DNA of 64,000 bases, from NCBI GenBank assembly GCA_041748075.1, contig JBGTDX010000036.1, forward strand, positions 124,001 to 188,000, read 5' to 3'. Made by a program: the position numbers and the translations under genes. This document shows, one piece after another, positions 8,453-17,602 of this stretch. The DNA comes from JBGSYJ01 sp041748075 (GTDB lineage Bacteria > Acidobacteriota > Thermoanaerobaculia > Gp7-AA8). The notes beneath the pieces were generated by a model. The model was not told where the DNA came from. It made no database searches and was given only the letters and a program-made list of their open reading frames with translations. Position 1 is the stretch's first letter. Each line of letters opens with the position of its first letter.

Positions 8453-9928
8453 ATGACTGTCGAAACCCGGACTGACGCTTCCATACAGAACAAACTCTTC
8501 ATCAACGGCGAATTCGTCGACGCGAAAAGCGGCGAAACCTTTCGGACGTCGAATCCGGCCACTGAAGAGCTGATCACAGAGGTGGCGTCAGCCGGCGACC
8601 AGGACATCGACGCTGCCGTTGCCGCCGCCCGTGCCCAGATGGAGCCCGGTTCAGAGTGGCAGAAGATGAAGCCGCGCGACCGCGCGAAGATCCTCTGGAA
8701 GCTGGCGGACATTCTCTCCGCGAATGCCGCGGAGATCGGCCGCATCGAGACTCTGGACAACGGAAAGCCGATCTTCGAATCGCAATACGTCGATACACCA
8801 GCCGCCGCCGAGTGCCTCTATTACTTCGCCGGCTGGTCGGGGAAGGTCACCGGAGAGACGATCCCCGTGCAGGATGGCGCATTCACCTACACCCTGCGTG
8901 AGCCTGTAGGCGTCGTCGGTGCGATCACGCCCTGGAACTTTCCCTTGATGCTGGCCGTCTGGAAGATCGCTCCGGCCCTCGCTTGCGGAAACACGATCAT
9001 CAGCAAGCCGGCCTCGAACACCTCTCTGTCGCTTTTGAAGTTTGCCGAATATGCCCGCGAGGCCGGTGTCCCGCCCGGCGTCTTCAACGTGGTGCCGGGC
9101 CGTGGAAGTGTGGTTGGCAACGCGATGGTCGATCATCCCGGGATCGATTCCATCGCATTCACGGGTTCCGCCGAGGTCGGGCGTGAACTGATGGCCCGCG
9201 CGGCGAAGACGCTCAAGAAGATATCGCTCGAGCTCGGCGGCAAGTCTCCGAACATCGTATTCGCCGACTCCGATCTCGATGCCGCGGCCAAAGGCGCTCT
9301 CAACGCGATTTTCTACGGCAAGGGAGAAGTCTGTGCTGCAGGCTCGCGGCTCCTCGTCGAGGAGGCGGCGCATGACGAGCTGCTCTCGAAGATCACCGAG
9401 CGCGTGGCGAAGATGGTGCCTGGTGATCCGATGCATCCGAAAACCCGCCTCGGTGCCATCGTCTCAAAGGAGCAGATGGAATCGGTGCTGGGCTACATCG
9501 AAGCCGGAAAGAGCGAGGGCGCGAAGCTCGTCGCTGGCGGAGAGAGGGGCGACATCGGAACAGGCAAGGGCTATTTCATCAAGCCCACCATCTTCGACGA
9601 CGTGGACCCGTCGATGAAGATTGCGCGTGAGGAGATTTTCGGGCCGGTGCTGGCGACCATCCGCTTCGATGACATGGAAGATGCCATCGCGAAGGGCAAC
9701 GCGACCGTCTACGGTCTGGCTGCGGCGGTCTGGACCCGTGACATTTCGAAAGCGCATCGGGTCGCCCGCGCGATCAAGGCAGGAACCGTCTGGGTCAACA
9801 CCTACAACCTCTACGATCCGGCGCTTCCGTTCGGCGGATTCAAGGAGTCGGGCTTCGGCCGCGATCAGGGCCGCGACGCGCTGGAAAAGTTCACGCAGAC
9901 CAAGTCGGTATGGGTGAACCTGGGATGA
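8453..9928 (+). CDS. Aldehyde dehydrogenase (NAD(P)+), ALDH superfamily
   Basis: A 491-aa protein of the usual family length. It oxidises an aldehyde to the carboxylate through a thioester intermediate. Catalytic residues are in place: N162 in PWNFPLM, K185 in SKPAS, general base E260 in LELGGKSPN and nucleophile C294. The Cys lies in GEVCAAGSRL rather than the common GQxCxA, which is within family variation. A GGAGA ribosome site precedes the ATG. No gene nearby fixes the substrate; the closest kinship looks like the betaine/phenylacetaldehyde ALDH type. Confidence 0.92.
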   Translation: MTVETRTDASIQNKLFINGEFVDAKSGETFRTSNPATEELITEVASAGDQDIDAAVAAARAQMEPGSEWQKMKPRDRAKILWKLADILSANAAEIGRIETLDNGKPIFESQYVDTPAAAECLYYFAGWSGKVTGETIPVQDGAFTYTLREPVGVVGAITPWNFPLMLAVWKIAPALACGNTIISKPASNTSLSLLKFAEYAREAGVPPGVFNVVPGRGSVVGNAMVDHPGIDSIAFTGSAEVGRELMARAAKTLKKISLELGGKSPNIVFADSDLDAAAKGALNAIFYGKGEVCAAGSRLLVEEAAHDELLSKITERVAKMVPGDPMHPKTRLGAIVSKEQMESVLGYIEAGKSEGAKLVAGGERGDIGTGKGYFIKPTIFDDVDPSMKIAREEIFGPVLATIRFDDMEDAIAKGNATVYGLAAAVWTRDISKAHRVARAIKAGTVWVNTYNLYDPALPFGGFKESGFGRDQGRDALEKFTQTKSVWVNLG

Positions 9929-9932
9929 GGTA

Positions 9933-10021
9933 ACGATGAAGGATCAAAGGCGAAGCCCGTCGCCCCGCTGACGGGCCGGATGGCGGCTTCATCTTTCACC
10001 GCATCCTTCATCTTTTGATCC
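9933..10021. repeat. Inverted GATGAAGG-type repeat between ALDH and the HAAT operon
   Basis: GATGAAGGATCAAAGG (from 9934) recurs inverted as CCTTCATCTTTTGATCC (10004-10020). Between them lies a 7-bp stem, GCCCGTC (9955-9961) / GACGGGC (9970-9976), without a T-tract. The region may act as a transcription barrier. The GATGAAG unit resembles the 7-bp periodicity of the other arrays in the window. Confidence 0.45.
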
Positions 10022-10091
10022 GGCTCGCTATACAATGTGCGTCCCGGAGCGGGGGATCCATGAACTCTTGACCAGAAATGGGTGGAAATCT

Positions 10092-11384
10092 ATGAAACGA
10101 CGCATCTTCTTCGCGCTGCTGACGCTCTCGATTCTGTCGCTTGCACTGTTTTCATGTGCGCCCAGGGAATCTACTACGGGAGTCTCGTCCGGCGCGGCCG
10201 GAAACGAAATCCCCGTCGGCGAGTACGGCTCGCTCACAGGCTCGACTGCAACCTTCGGCCAGTCGACGCACAATGGAATCGTGCTGGCGCTCGACGAGGT
10301 CAACGCGGCGGGCGGAATCAACGGAAGACCGATCCGTCTCTTCACAGAGGACGACCAGTCGAAACCCGAAGAAGCCGCGAACGTCGTGCAGAAGCTGATC
10401 TCGCAGAACCGGGTCGTCGCAGTTCTCGGCGAGGTCGCGTCGTCGCGCTCGCTGGCGGCCGCACCGATCTGCCAGGCGAACCGCGTTCCGATGCTCACTC
10501 CATCCTCGACGAACCCTCAGGTCACGCAGATTGGCGACTACATCTTCAGAGCCTGTTTTATCGACCCTTACCAGGGTGAGTCGCTCGCACGCTTCGCCAT
10601 CGAAGAGCTGAAAGTCCGGCGCGCGGCAATCCTGACCGATGTGAAGAACGACTACTCGGTCGGGCTGGCAAAGTTCTTCAAGGAAGCATTCAACAAATTG
10701 GGCGGGCAGGTCGTCGGGGAGCAGAGCTACTCGGAAGGTGACAGCGACTTCAAGGGACAGCTCACGGCGCTTCGAGCCAGCAACCCCGACGTGATTTTCG
10801 TACCGGGCTACTACACTGAGGTGGGTCAGATCGCGATTCAGACCAGAGACCTCGGTATGACCATGCCGATGCTCGGCGGCGATGGCTGGGAATCCCCCAA
10901 GCTTCTCGAAATCGGCGGCAAGGCACTCGACGGCAGCTACTACTCGAATCACTATTCGCCGGATGACCCCGATCCCGTCGTCCGGACGTTCGTCGACAAG
11001 TACCGCGAGCGCTTCGGCGCGAATCCCGATTCACTGGCAGCCCTCGGTTACGATTCGATGAAAATTCTCGCCGAGGCGATGACGCGTGCTAAAGAGATCG
11101 ACAGCACCCTGATCCGCGACGAGCTCGCGAGAACGGCCAACTTCAAAGGCGTTACCGGCACGATCACCATGGGCCCGGATCGCAATCCGATCAAGAGCAT
11201 CGTGATTCTCGAAATTCGTGACGGCCAGATCACAAAACGCACTGAGATGCACCCGCCGGGGATGGCTCCACCGCCAGCTGCCGCCGGTGCGCCGCAGACC
11301 ACCACCGGGGAAGTTACTCCGGGGTCCCCTGCGCCGGTCACGGAAACAGCGTCGACCCCGCCGTCTCCTGTGGCAACTCCGTAG
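10092..11384 (+). CDS. Branched-chain amino acid ABC transporter, substrate-binding lipoprotein
   Basis: A 430-aa periplasmic binding protein of the LivJ/HAAT type. A hydrophobic signal ends at a lipobox-like LALFSC (C22), so it is probably a lipoprotein. The Leu/Ile/Val-binding fold is clear from VGEYGSLTGSTATFGQ, ALDEVNAAGGINGRPI and the later TRDLGMTMPMLGGDGW. The last 45 residues are a Pro/Ala/Thr-rich tail outside the fold. The start at ATG 10092 has GGGTGGA upstream. It is the first gene of a complete liv operon, followed by a terminator-like hairpin just before livH. Confidence 0.93.
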   Translation: MKRRIFFALLTLSILSLALFSCAPRESTTGVSSGAAGNEIPVGEYGSLTGSTATFGQSTHNGIVLALDEVNAAGGINGRPIRLFTEDDQSKPEEAANVVQKLISQNRVVAVLGEVASSRSLAAAPICQANRVPMLTPSSTNPQVTQIGDYIFRACFIDPYQGESLARFAIEELKVRRAAILTDVKNDYSVGLAKFFKEAFNKLGGQVVGEQSYSEGDSDFKGQLTALRASNPDVIFVPGYYTEVGQIAIQTRDLGMTMPMLGGDGWESPKLLEIGGKALDGSYYSNHYSPDDPDPVVRTFVDKYRERFGANPDSLAALGYDSMKILAEAMTRAKEIDSTLIRDELARTANFKGVTGTITMGPDRNPIKSIVILEIRDGQITKRTEMHPPGMAPPPAAAGAPQTTTGEVTPGSPAPVTETASTPPSPVATP

Positions 11385-11418
11385 ACTGTCGTCTGGGGAT
11401 TTTCTCTTTACATGAGCC

Positions 11419-11451
11419 GGTCCGGCGGGTAGTTTTCGCCGGACCTTTTTT
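11419..11451 (+). terminator. Terminator-like hairpin directly before livH
   Basis: The perfect 9-bp stem GGTCCGGCG / CGCCGGACC with a 9-nt loop is followed by six T. The T-tract ends 5 nt before the livH ATG. It would partially terminate transcription after the binding-protein gene and would also occlude the livH initiation region. Confidence 0.8.
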
Positions 11452-11456
11452 CTCGC

Positions 11457-12371
11457 ATGGACACATTCCTACAGAATCTGCTCAACGGGATCGCCGTAGG
11501 TTCGATTTACGCGCTGATCGCTCTCGGTTACACGATGGTGTACGGGATCCTCAAGCTGATCAACTTCGCTCATGGCGACGTGTTCATGCTGGGTTCTTTC
11601 GTCGGCTTTTACTCGGCTTCGAGAGTCGGACAGTATCTCGGGCAGTCGCAGGGCGAACCCTCCTGGATTACGGCCGCAGGCGTGCTTCTGCTCGCCATGG
11701 TGATCTGCGGGTTGTTCGGCTATCTCAACGAACGGATCGCGTACCGTCCGCTGAGAAGTGCGCCGCGCATCGCGTCTCTGATCACCGCGATCGGTGTCTC
11801 GTTTTTCCTCGAGTACGGCGGGCAGTTCGTCTTCGGGCCTGATCCGAAATTCTTCCCGCGTCTGATCGAGAAGCGGTTGATCAATATCGGCGGCGCGACG
11901 ATCACCTCGGATCAGTTGATCGTATTCTTCGTTGCTCTCTTCTTCATGCTTGCACTGCAGTACGTGATCTTTGGAACCAAGATCGGCAGGGCCATGCGTG
12001 CAGTCTCATACAACTACGAGACGGCCTCGCTGATGGGCATTCCAACGGATCGCATCATCTCGTTCACGTTCGTGGTCGGCTCGATGCTCGCGGCGGTGGG
12101 TGGCATTCTGTGGGGGCTCTCTTACGCCAAGATCGATCCGCTGATGGGGATCATGCCGGGCCTGAAGGCTTTCGTGGCCGCCGTGCTGGGAGGAATCGGA
12201 AATGTACCCGGCGCCGCGGTCGGAGGTCTGATCATCGGAATCGTCGATGCATTCGTGGGAGGCAGCCGGTTCTCGACGTATCGCGATGCGATCGCATTCG
12301 TGATCCTCATTCTGATACTTCTGTTCCGCCCCGCCGGTCTGTTCGGTAAGTCGGAAACGGAGAAAGTATGA
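11457..12371 (+). CDS. livH: Branched-chain amino acid ABC transporter permease LivH
   Basis: A 304-aa inner-membrane permease with about eight membrane segments. The opening NLLNGIAVGSIYALIALGYT and MVYGILKLINFAHGD are family hallmarks. It pairs with LivM to form the translocation channel for Leu/Ile/Val or related amino acids. The start lies 5 nt after the T-tract of a terminator-like hairpin and has no clear ribosome site of its own. The stop is followed within a few bases by a heptamer-repeat block that separates it from livM. Confidence 0.95.
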   Translation: MDTFLQNLLNGIAVGSIYALIALGYTMVYGILKLINFAHGDVFMLGSFVGFYSASRVGQYLGQSQGEPSWITAAGVLLLAMVICGLFGYLNERIAYRPLRSAPRIASLITAIGVSFFLEYGGQFVFGPDPKFFPRLIEKRLINIGGATITSDQLIVFFVALFFMLALQYVIFGTKIGRAMRAVSYNYETASLMGIPTDRIISFTFVVGSMLAAVGGILWGLSYAKIDPLMGIMPGLKAFVAAVLGGIGNVPGAAVGGLIIGIVDAFVGGSRFSTYRDAIAFVILILILLFRPAGLFGKSETEKV

Positions 12372-12375
12372 CGCC

Positions 12376-12578
12376 CTCCCACCCGGTTGTGAGTTGTGCA
12401 CGCACCCCCTCCCGCCCAGTTGTGAGTTGTGCACGCCCGCCCGCCCCTCCAGTTCTGAGTTGTGAGTTCCCCCAGCCCGCCCGGGTGGTGGGAACTCAGA
12501 ACTCAGAACTCAGAACTCAGAACTCTCTACGGGCGGGAACTCACAACTCAGAACTCACAACTCAGAACTCTCCCCGGG
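12376..12578. repeat. Heptanucleotide repeat block inside the liv operon
   Basis: This lies between livH and livM. The left half holds reverse-orientation units (GTTGTGAGTTGTGCACGC style, GC-rich spacers CCCGCCC), and the right half holds runs of AACTCAG (four in a row near 12499-12526) and alternating AACTCAC/AACTCAG (12541-12571). The two halves are inverted relative to each other. It fills the whole 214-bp gap and contains no gene. Confidence 0.85.
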
Positions 12579-12585
12579 TGGCCGC

Positions 12586-13665
12586 GTGAAGAAGTGGTGG
12601 GCTCGTGATCTGGCCGCCCTGGGGATCGCGGTGATTGTGCTGATCGCACTCTCCTACGGGCTCGAGCGTATCCCTCTTGCCGGCATGGCGTACTACTTCC
12701 GCATCATCATGCTCGCGGGCATCAACGTCATCCTCGCGGTGTCACTCAATATCATCTTCGGCCATGCGGGCCAGTTCTCGATGGGACACGCCGGGTTCAT
12801 GGCAGTGGGCGCGTATCTGTCCGCATTTCTCACGTTCTTCTACGCGAACCCATGGCTGAGCGGCGTCGAGGAAGGGCCGGGACGCTGGATCCTGCAGAAC
12901 CTGTTGTTCCTCGCTGCGCTGCTTGCGGGCGGCCTCGGCGCCGCTGCCGCCGGCTATCTGGTGGGGCTTCCCTCTCTGCGTCTGCGTGGCGACTACCTCG
13001 CAGTCATGACACTCGGTTTCGGTGAGATCATCCGCGTGGTCTTCCTGAACATCGACAAGGTGGGAGGCGCTCGCGGACTGTCGGGTGTGCCTGCCTGGTC
13101 GAACTTCTTCTGGGTGTTCTTCTTCGCATGGGTCACGATCCTGGTCTCGCGGCGCCTTGTGGCCTCGTCGATCGGGCGGGCCTACTTCGCCGTGCGCGAG
13201 GACGAGATTGCGGCAGAGGCGATGGGTGTCAATACGACTCATTTCAAGGTGCAGGCCTTCGTCATCAGCTCGTTCTTCGCCGGCGTGGCGGGCGGGCTGA
13301 TGGCGCACTACCTGTCCTACCTGAATCCCAGTATGTTCATGTTCACCAAGTCGTTCGAAGTCATCGTCATGGTGGTCCTGGGGGGGCTGGGATCGATCTC
13401 GGGGTCGGTACTGGCTGCCGTTCTTCTGACGTTTCTTCTCGAGCAGCTTCGATACGTCAAGGCCTGGCTCAACCTCACCTCCGAGCCGCGCATGGTGATC
13501 TACGCGCTGCTGTTGATCATTCTGATGCTCACACGCAGACAGGGACTCCTCGGACGGCGTGAGATCTGGGATTTTCTTCCCCGGCGGAAGGACAAGATCC
13601 CCACCGATTCCTCGGAAGAGGGGGATGGGAAGATGGACAAGACCTCGGGCCCGGAGATCCGATGA
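12586..13665 (+). CDS. livM: Branched-chain amino acid ABC transporter permease LivM
   Basis: A 359-aa permease with a GTG start 7 bp after the repeat block. About nine membrane segments are visible. The LivM signatures NIIFGHAGQFSMGHAGFMAVGAY and the EAA-like cytoplasmic loop (GRAYFAVREDEIAAEAMGV) are present. A 30-residue charged C-terminal tail extends beyond the last helix. Its stop overlaps the start of livG (ATGA), so the two are translationally coupled. Confidence 0.95.
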   Translation: MKKWWARDLAALGIAVIVLIALSYGLERIPLAGMAYYFRIIMLAGINVILAVSLNIIFGHAGQFSMGHAGFMAVGAYLSAFLTFFYANPWLSGVEEGPGRWILQNLLFLAALLAGGLGAAAAGYLVGLPSLRLRGDYLAVMTLGFGEIIRVVFLNIDKVGGARGLSGVPAWSNFFWVFFFAWVTILVSRRLVASSIGRAYFAVREDEIAAEAMGVNTTHFKVQAFVISSFFAGVAGGLMAHYLSYLNPSMFMFTKSFEVIVMVVLGGLGSISGSVLAAVLLTFLLEQLRYVKAWLNLTSEPRMVIYALLLIILMLTRRQGLLGRREIWDFLPRRKDKIPTDSSEEGDGKMDKTSGPEIR

Positions 13666-14447
13666 CGGCGACGACTCCACTTCTCGACGCGAAGAACGTG
13701 ACGATTCGCTTCGGCGGGCTCACCGCTGTGTCCGATTTCAATCTGCAGATCGCACCGAACGAGCTCGTCGGTCTGATCGGACCGAACGGCGCCGGCAAAA
13801 CCACGCTGTTCAACATGCTCACGGGCGTCTACCAACCCACTGAAGGGTCGATTGCCGTCGATGGCGTTCCCACAGCGGGACGGAAGCCCTACGACATCAC
13901 GCGGCTCGGGGTCGCAAGGACGTTTCAGAACATCCGGCTGTTCAAAGATCTCTCCGTACTGGATAACGTAAAAGTGGGCGGACACATCCACTACGTTTAT
14001 TCGATCCGCGCCGCCGTGCTGCATACCAATGCGTTCAGTCACGCCGAAGAAGAGGCCGAATACCAGGCGTACGAGCTGCTGCGGCTCTTCAACCTTCACG
14101 GGCGGGCCAGATACGCGGCAAAAAACCTGCCCTACGGCGATCAGCGACGTCTCGAAATCGCGCGAGCTCTGGCCGCCCGGCCAAAGCTGTTGCTACTCGA
14201 CGAGCCGGCGGCCGGGCTCAACACAGGCGAGACCATCAGTCTCATGGATACGATCCACGAGATCCGGGAGCGCTTCTCACTGGCGATCCTCCTCATCGAG
14301 CACAACATGGAGCTCGTCATGGGAATCTGCAGTCGAATTCTCGTTCTCAGCTACGGAAAAACCATTGCGCAGGGAACGCCTGCAGAGATTCAAAACGATC
14401 CGGTGGTCATTGAGGCTTATCTGGGCGACAGCACGACGCTGGACTGA
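13662..14447 (+). CDS. livG: Branched-chain amino acid ABC transporter ATP-binding protein LivG
   Basis: A 261-aa ATPase. Walker A is GPNGAGKTT (about 44-52) and Walker B is LLLLDEPAAGLN; the signature loop is degenerate (NLPYGDQRR), as is usual for LivG where it reads LSYGxQR. The H-loop is LLIEHNM. The LivG-specific ARTFQNIRLF motif follows the Q-loop. It overlaps livM by 4 bp; livF begins 5 bp downstream. Confidence 0.95.
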   Translation: MTATTPLLDAKNVTIRFGGLTAVSDFNLQIAPNELVGLIGPNGAGKTTLFNMLTGVYQPTEGSIAVDGVPTAGRKPYDITRLGVARTFQNIRLFKDLSVLDNVKVGGHIHYVYSIRAAVLHTNAFSHAEEEAEYQAYELLRLFNLHGRARYAAKNLPYGDQRRLEIARALAARPKLLLLDEPAAGLNTGETISLMDTIHEIRERFSLAILLIEHNMELVMGICSRILVLSYGKTIAQGTPAEIQNDPVVIEAYLGDSTTLD

Positions 14448-14452
14448 TATCT

Positions 14453-15166
14453 ATGACTGAGCCGATTCTTTCAGTGAAGAACATCGAGGTGTCCTACGGC
14501 ACCGTGCCCGCGCTGCATGGAATCGATCTCGATGTGGCGCAGGGGGAGATCGTGACCCTCATTGGCGCCAACGGTGCTGGAAAGACCACGACTCTTCGTG
14601 CGATCTCCGGGCTCCTGCGCCCACGGCTCGGAGAGATCCTGTTCCGGGGAAAGTCGATCACCGGAGCCCGTCCGCATGTCATCACGGGCATGGGAATGTC
14701 GCACGTGCCGGAGGGCCGAGGAATTTTCGCCAACCTCTCGGTGGCCGACAACCTCGAGCTCGGTGGCTACCTTCGCAAGGGCAAGATCCCCACCGCAGAG
14801 TACGAGCGCATCTATACGCTGTTTCCGGTTCTCGAGCAGCGTATCCGCCAGAATGCGGGAACTCTGTCAGGTGGAGAGCAGCAGATGCTGGCGATCTCTC
14901 GCGCTCTGATGTCCAAGCCCACCGTGCTGCTGCTCGATGAGCCGTCTCTCGGGCTGGCGCCTCAGCTCGTCCGAACGATCTTCCGCGTCATTCGCGAGAT
15001 CAACGAAGAGGGCACGACCGTGCTTCTCGTAGAGCAGAACGCCCACATGGCCCTGGAGATCGCCCACCGCGGCTACGTGATGGAAACGGGCAGGATCGTC
15101 CTGACGGACGAGTCGAAAAATCTGCTCAACTCCGATCGGGTGAAGAAGGCCTATCTTGGAGGGTGA
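14453..15166 (+). CDS. livF: Branched-chain amino acid ABC transporter ATP-binding protein LivF
   Basis: A 237-aa ATPase, partner of LivG. Walker A GANGAGKTT, signature LSGGEQQMLAISRALM, Walker B VLLLDEPSLGLAP and H-loop LLVEQNA are intact, with the LivF-typical VPEGRGIFANLSVADNL segment. It is the last gene of the operon; a 300-bp repeat-filled gap follows. Confidence 0.95.
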   Translation: MTEPILSVKNIEVSYGTVPALHGIDLDVAQGEIVTLIGANGAGKTTTLRAISGLLRPRLGEILFRGKSITGARPHVITGMGMSHVPEGRGIFANLSVADNLELGGYLRKGKIPTAEYERIYTLFPVLEQRIRQNAGTLSGGEQQMLAISRALMSKPTVLLLDEPSLGLAPQLVRTIFRVIREINEEGTTVLLVEQNAHMALEIAHRGYVMETGRIVLTDESKNLLNSDRVKKAYLGG

Positions 15167-15171
15167 TGCCC

Positions 15172-15360
15172 GACCCTCCCCCCGCCCGGTTCTGGGTTCT
15201 GGGACACGCCCGCCCAGTTGGGTGTTCAGAGTTCTGAGTTGTGAGTGAGTGCTGGATTGTGCGTCCACTGGGAAATCCGACGGGTGGGAGGGAACCCAGA
15301 ACCCAGAACCGTGAAGGAGGGAGGGGTGTGCACAACTCAGAACCGGGCGGGTGGTGGTGG
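15172..15360. repeat. Heptanucleotide repeat region after livF
   Basis: Reverse-orientation units (GGTTCTGGGTTCTGGG, CAGAGTTCTGAGTTGTG) at 15188-15245 face forward-orientation units (AACCCAGAACCCAGAACC, CACAACTCAGAACC) at 15292-15345, with GC-rich CCGCCCGG edges. The pair can form a long hairpin at the end of the liv operon. Nothing else is seen in the 300-bp gap apart from the OmpA-like gene leader. Confidence 0.8.
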
Positions 15361-15466
15361 GGGGACTGACTCTTGCATGAGTCGTATCCACTCTGTCCCG
15401 CGGTCGCCCGCGTGCTGCAACCGGCTGCACGTGTGGGACCCCCGCAAGAACAGAAGGAGGAAATGG

Positions 15467-17254
15467 ATGTCCAAGAAGAAACCATCGAGAATGATTCTCG
15501 TTCTGGCTTTTACTCTGGCAGCTTCGCTGCCACTTGCCGCGCAGACAACGACGCCGGATTCGAACTTACAGGCTGCGGAACTTGCCCTGGCTGCTGCAGA
15601 GCAGGCGGGTGCGCCACTGTACGCCAAAGAGCTTTACGCAGAGGCGCAGAGCCGGCTCGTGTTCGCGCGAACGAATTTAAACTCTTCCAATGCCGAGACC
15701 CGGCGGATTGCAGGCCTCCGCTCCCTCGAGGCTTTGAGGGCGGCTCAGGCGGCCGAAGCGAGAGCGCGTCTGGTGCAGAACGCGACGGAAGCCCGCAACC
15801 TCACCGCCGACATCCAGCGATGGGGCGGAACAACTCCGGATGTGGTCGTGAATGAGCCGTCCGGACTGCCGCTCAACCGTGAGGGTATGTCGGCCGACCG
15901 GGTCGCCCTCGCCGAGCGGGCGATCGGACATGCCCGCACAGCCGGAGCCGAGTCCGTTGCCCCGGATCTGCTTGCCGAGGCGGACCAGAATGTCCGTACC
16001 GCGAAGACGATTCTTCGCAATCAGAAACAGAGCGATTCCGCAGACTATCTGGCCTTCAACGCCGAGATGCTTGCCCGTAGGGCCGAATACATGGCGCTCG
16101 CCTCGGGCACGGATCGCATGCTTCCCGGCCTTCGGCTCGAGCGCACGCGCCTTGCGAACGAAGCGAGCATGCGGGAAGCGGAGGCGGAACGTCGCCGCCG
16201 CGAGGAAGCAGAGCGACAGGCAGCTGACCTGCGACAGCGGCTTGCGAATGAAACAACCGCTCGCCAGCTCCAGGCCGAAGAGGCCAAGAGACTTCGCCAG
16301 CAGGTGCTCGCCCGTGACCAGGAAGTGCGGACTCAGCTCGAGGAAGACCGCCGCCGCCGAATCGAGGCTGAAACGCGCCTGGACGAGCTCCGCGCCGGCT
16401 ACGAAGCCGCGATTGCCCGCGCGGGAAGCGCCTCGGAAGTCGATATGCTCCGGCGCCAGCTGGAGGATCAGCGGCTTGCCCTGGGCAACCTCCAGGCACA
16501 GGAGATCCGCAGTGAAGAATCGATGCGCGCAGAGATTGCACGTCTCCAGCAGGCTCTCGAAGACGAGCGCCGCAGGGGTATTTCCGGAGCCTCTACTCGC
16601 GAGGCCGAGCTGGCGCAGCGCCAGTCAGAGCTCGAGCGTATGAGGATCGAGCGCGAGCAGAATGAACAGCGCCGCGCCGATCTCGAACGGGCCCACCAGC
16701 AGGCAATCGCAGACGCTCAACGGCGACTGATGGCCGCGGAGGCTGAATCCACTCAGTTGCGCCAGCAGGTGGAGCAAAAGGAAACTGAGCTGCAGGAGGC
16801 GCGGGAAGAAATTGCCCGTCGTGATGCCGAAGTGCGTGAACGCACCGAGAGGATGCAGGCCGCCCTCGCTGAGATCGCGGAAATCCGCAAAGACAGTCGT
16901 GGCCTCATTCTGACTCTTCCCGGCCTTCTTTTCGATGTCGGTCAATCCACGCTCAAGCCGGGAGCCAGAAACGTCCTGACCCGAGTCGCCGATCAGCTCA
17001 AAGCCAACGAGAGGGTCCGCGTCACGATCGAGGGGCATACTGACAGCACGGGCAGCGACGCGCTGAATATGCGGCTCTCCGAGCAGCGGGCTGCCGCGGT
17101 CCGCGACTATCTGAGCAGTCAGGGAATCGCGACCGGCAGACTGTCGATTCAGGGCATGGGCAAGAACGCCCCGATCGCAACCAACGATACACCGGCTGGG
17201 CGCCAGCAGAATCGGCGCGTCGAGCTCGTCTTCGTCGAGCAGCCAGCAAACTGA
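15467..17254 (+). CDS. OmpA family protein with DUF4398-like N-terminus and long coiled coil
   Basis: A 595-aa envelope protein. A signal peptide (about 1-26, ending SLPLAAQ) leads into a helical DUF4398-like region (LAAAEQAGAPLYAKELYAEAQ, about 35-110). A long Arg/Glu/Gln-rich coiled coil runs from about 215 to 455, and the C-terminal OmpA/MotB domain (about 475-590) has the peptidoglycan-binding GHTDSTGSDALNMRLSEQRA and the NRRVELVF end. It probably anchors the envelope to peptidoglycan. AGAAGGAGG supports the start. A strong terminator follows. Confidence 0.92.
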   Translation: MSKKKPSRMILVLAFTLAASLPLAAQTTTPDSNLQAAELALAAAEQAGAPLYAKELYAEAQSRLVFARTNLNSSNAETRRIAGLRSLEALRAAQAAEARARLVQNATEARNLTADIQRWGGTTPDVVVNEPSGLPLNREGMSADRVALAERAIGHARTAGAESVAPDLLAEADQNVRTAKTILRNQKQSDSADYLAFNAEMLARRAEYMALASGTDRMLPGLRLERTRLANEASMREAEAERRRREEAERQAADLRQRLANETTARQLQAEEAKRLRQQVLARDQEVRTQLEEDRRRRIEAETRLDELRAGYEAAIARAGSASEVDMLRRQLEDQRLALGNLQAQEIRSEESMRAEIARLQQALEDERRRGISGASTREAELAQRQSELERMRIEREQNEQRRADLERAHQQAIADAQRRLMAAEAESTQLRQQVEQKETELQEAREEIARRDAEVRERTERMQAALAEIAEIRKDSRGLILTLPGLLFDVGQSTLKPGARNVLTRVADQLKANERVRVTIEGHTDSTGSDALNMRLSEQRAAAVRDYLSSQGIATGRLSIQGMGKNAPIATNDTPAGRQQNRRVELVFVEQPAN

Positions 17255-17278
17255 TATCGGGCGAACGTTCCCTTCTCC

Positions 17279-17309
17279 CCCTCCCCGCATCCGCGGGGAG
17301 GGTTTTTTT
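17279..17309 (+). terminator. Rho-independent terminator after the OmpA-like gene
   Basis: A 10-bp perfect stem CCCTCCCCGC / GCGGGGAGGG with loop ATCC, then seven T. Confidence 0.93.
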
Positions 17310-17377
17310 GTTCCGGGGAAGTCTCGTTCCGGCTTCCGTGTTATTTTTGCGACCGAGCCATCCGGCCCTTGCAATCC

Positions 17378-17602
17378 ATGGAAGACGACGATCCCATACA
17401 TCCCGCGGTGCGGGCCCTGAGAACCGTCTGCCGGTGCAACAACATCAAGTACCGGACGATCGAACGGGCCATTCGTGACGGCGCGCACTGCGTTGACGCC
17501 ATTGCGGCGAAAACCACGGCTACCACCGGCCATTGCGGCGGCACCTGTACGCCGGTGGTTCAGGACATGATCGAAGAACTTGCTGCCGGGAGCGGAACTT
17601 GA
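17378..17602 (+). CDS. BFD-like [2Fe-2S]-binding protein
   Basis: A 74-aa protein. The BFD fold pattern is clear: CRCNNI (C-x-C) near residue 18, a helix (RTIERAIRDGA) and GHCGGTC (C-x3-C with C at both ends), which together give the four Cys ligands of a [2Fe-2S] cluster. BFD-like domains pass electrons, classically to bacterioferritin or within nitrite reductases. Its stop overlaps the start of the next gene by TTGA, so it is translationally coupled to the ArsC/Spx-family gene; a redox partnership is an inference. A TTG at 17369 is an alternative start. Confidence 0.88.
   Translation: MEDDDPIHPAVRALRTVCRCNNIKYRTIERAIRDGAHCVDAIAAKTTATTGHCGGTCTPVVQDMIEELAAGSGT

Noticed and set aside
9955..9976. 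Rho-independent terminator after the aldehyde dehydrogenase
   Set aside because: The 7-bp stem has no T-tract; it is better treated as part of the inverted GATGAAGG repeat.
12376..12578. CRISPR array
   Set aside because: The repeat units are 7 bp with no unique spacers of constant length, and there are no cas genes nearby.
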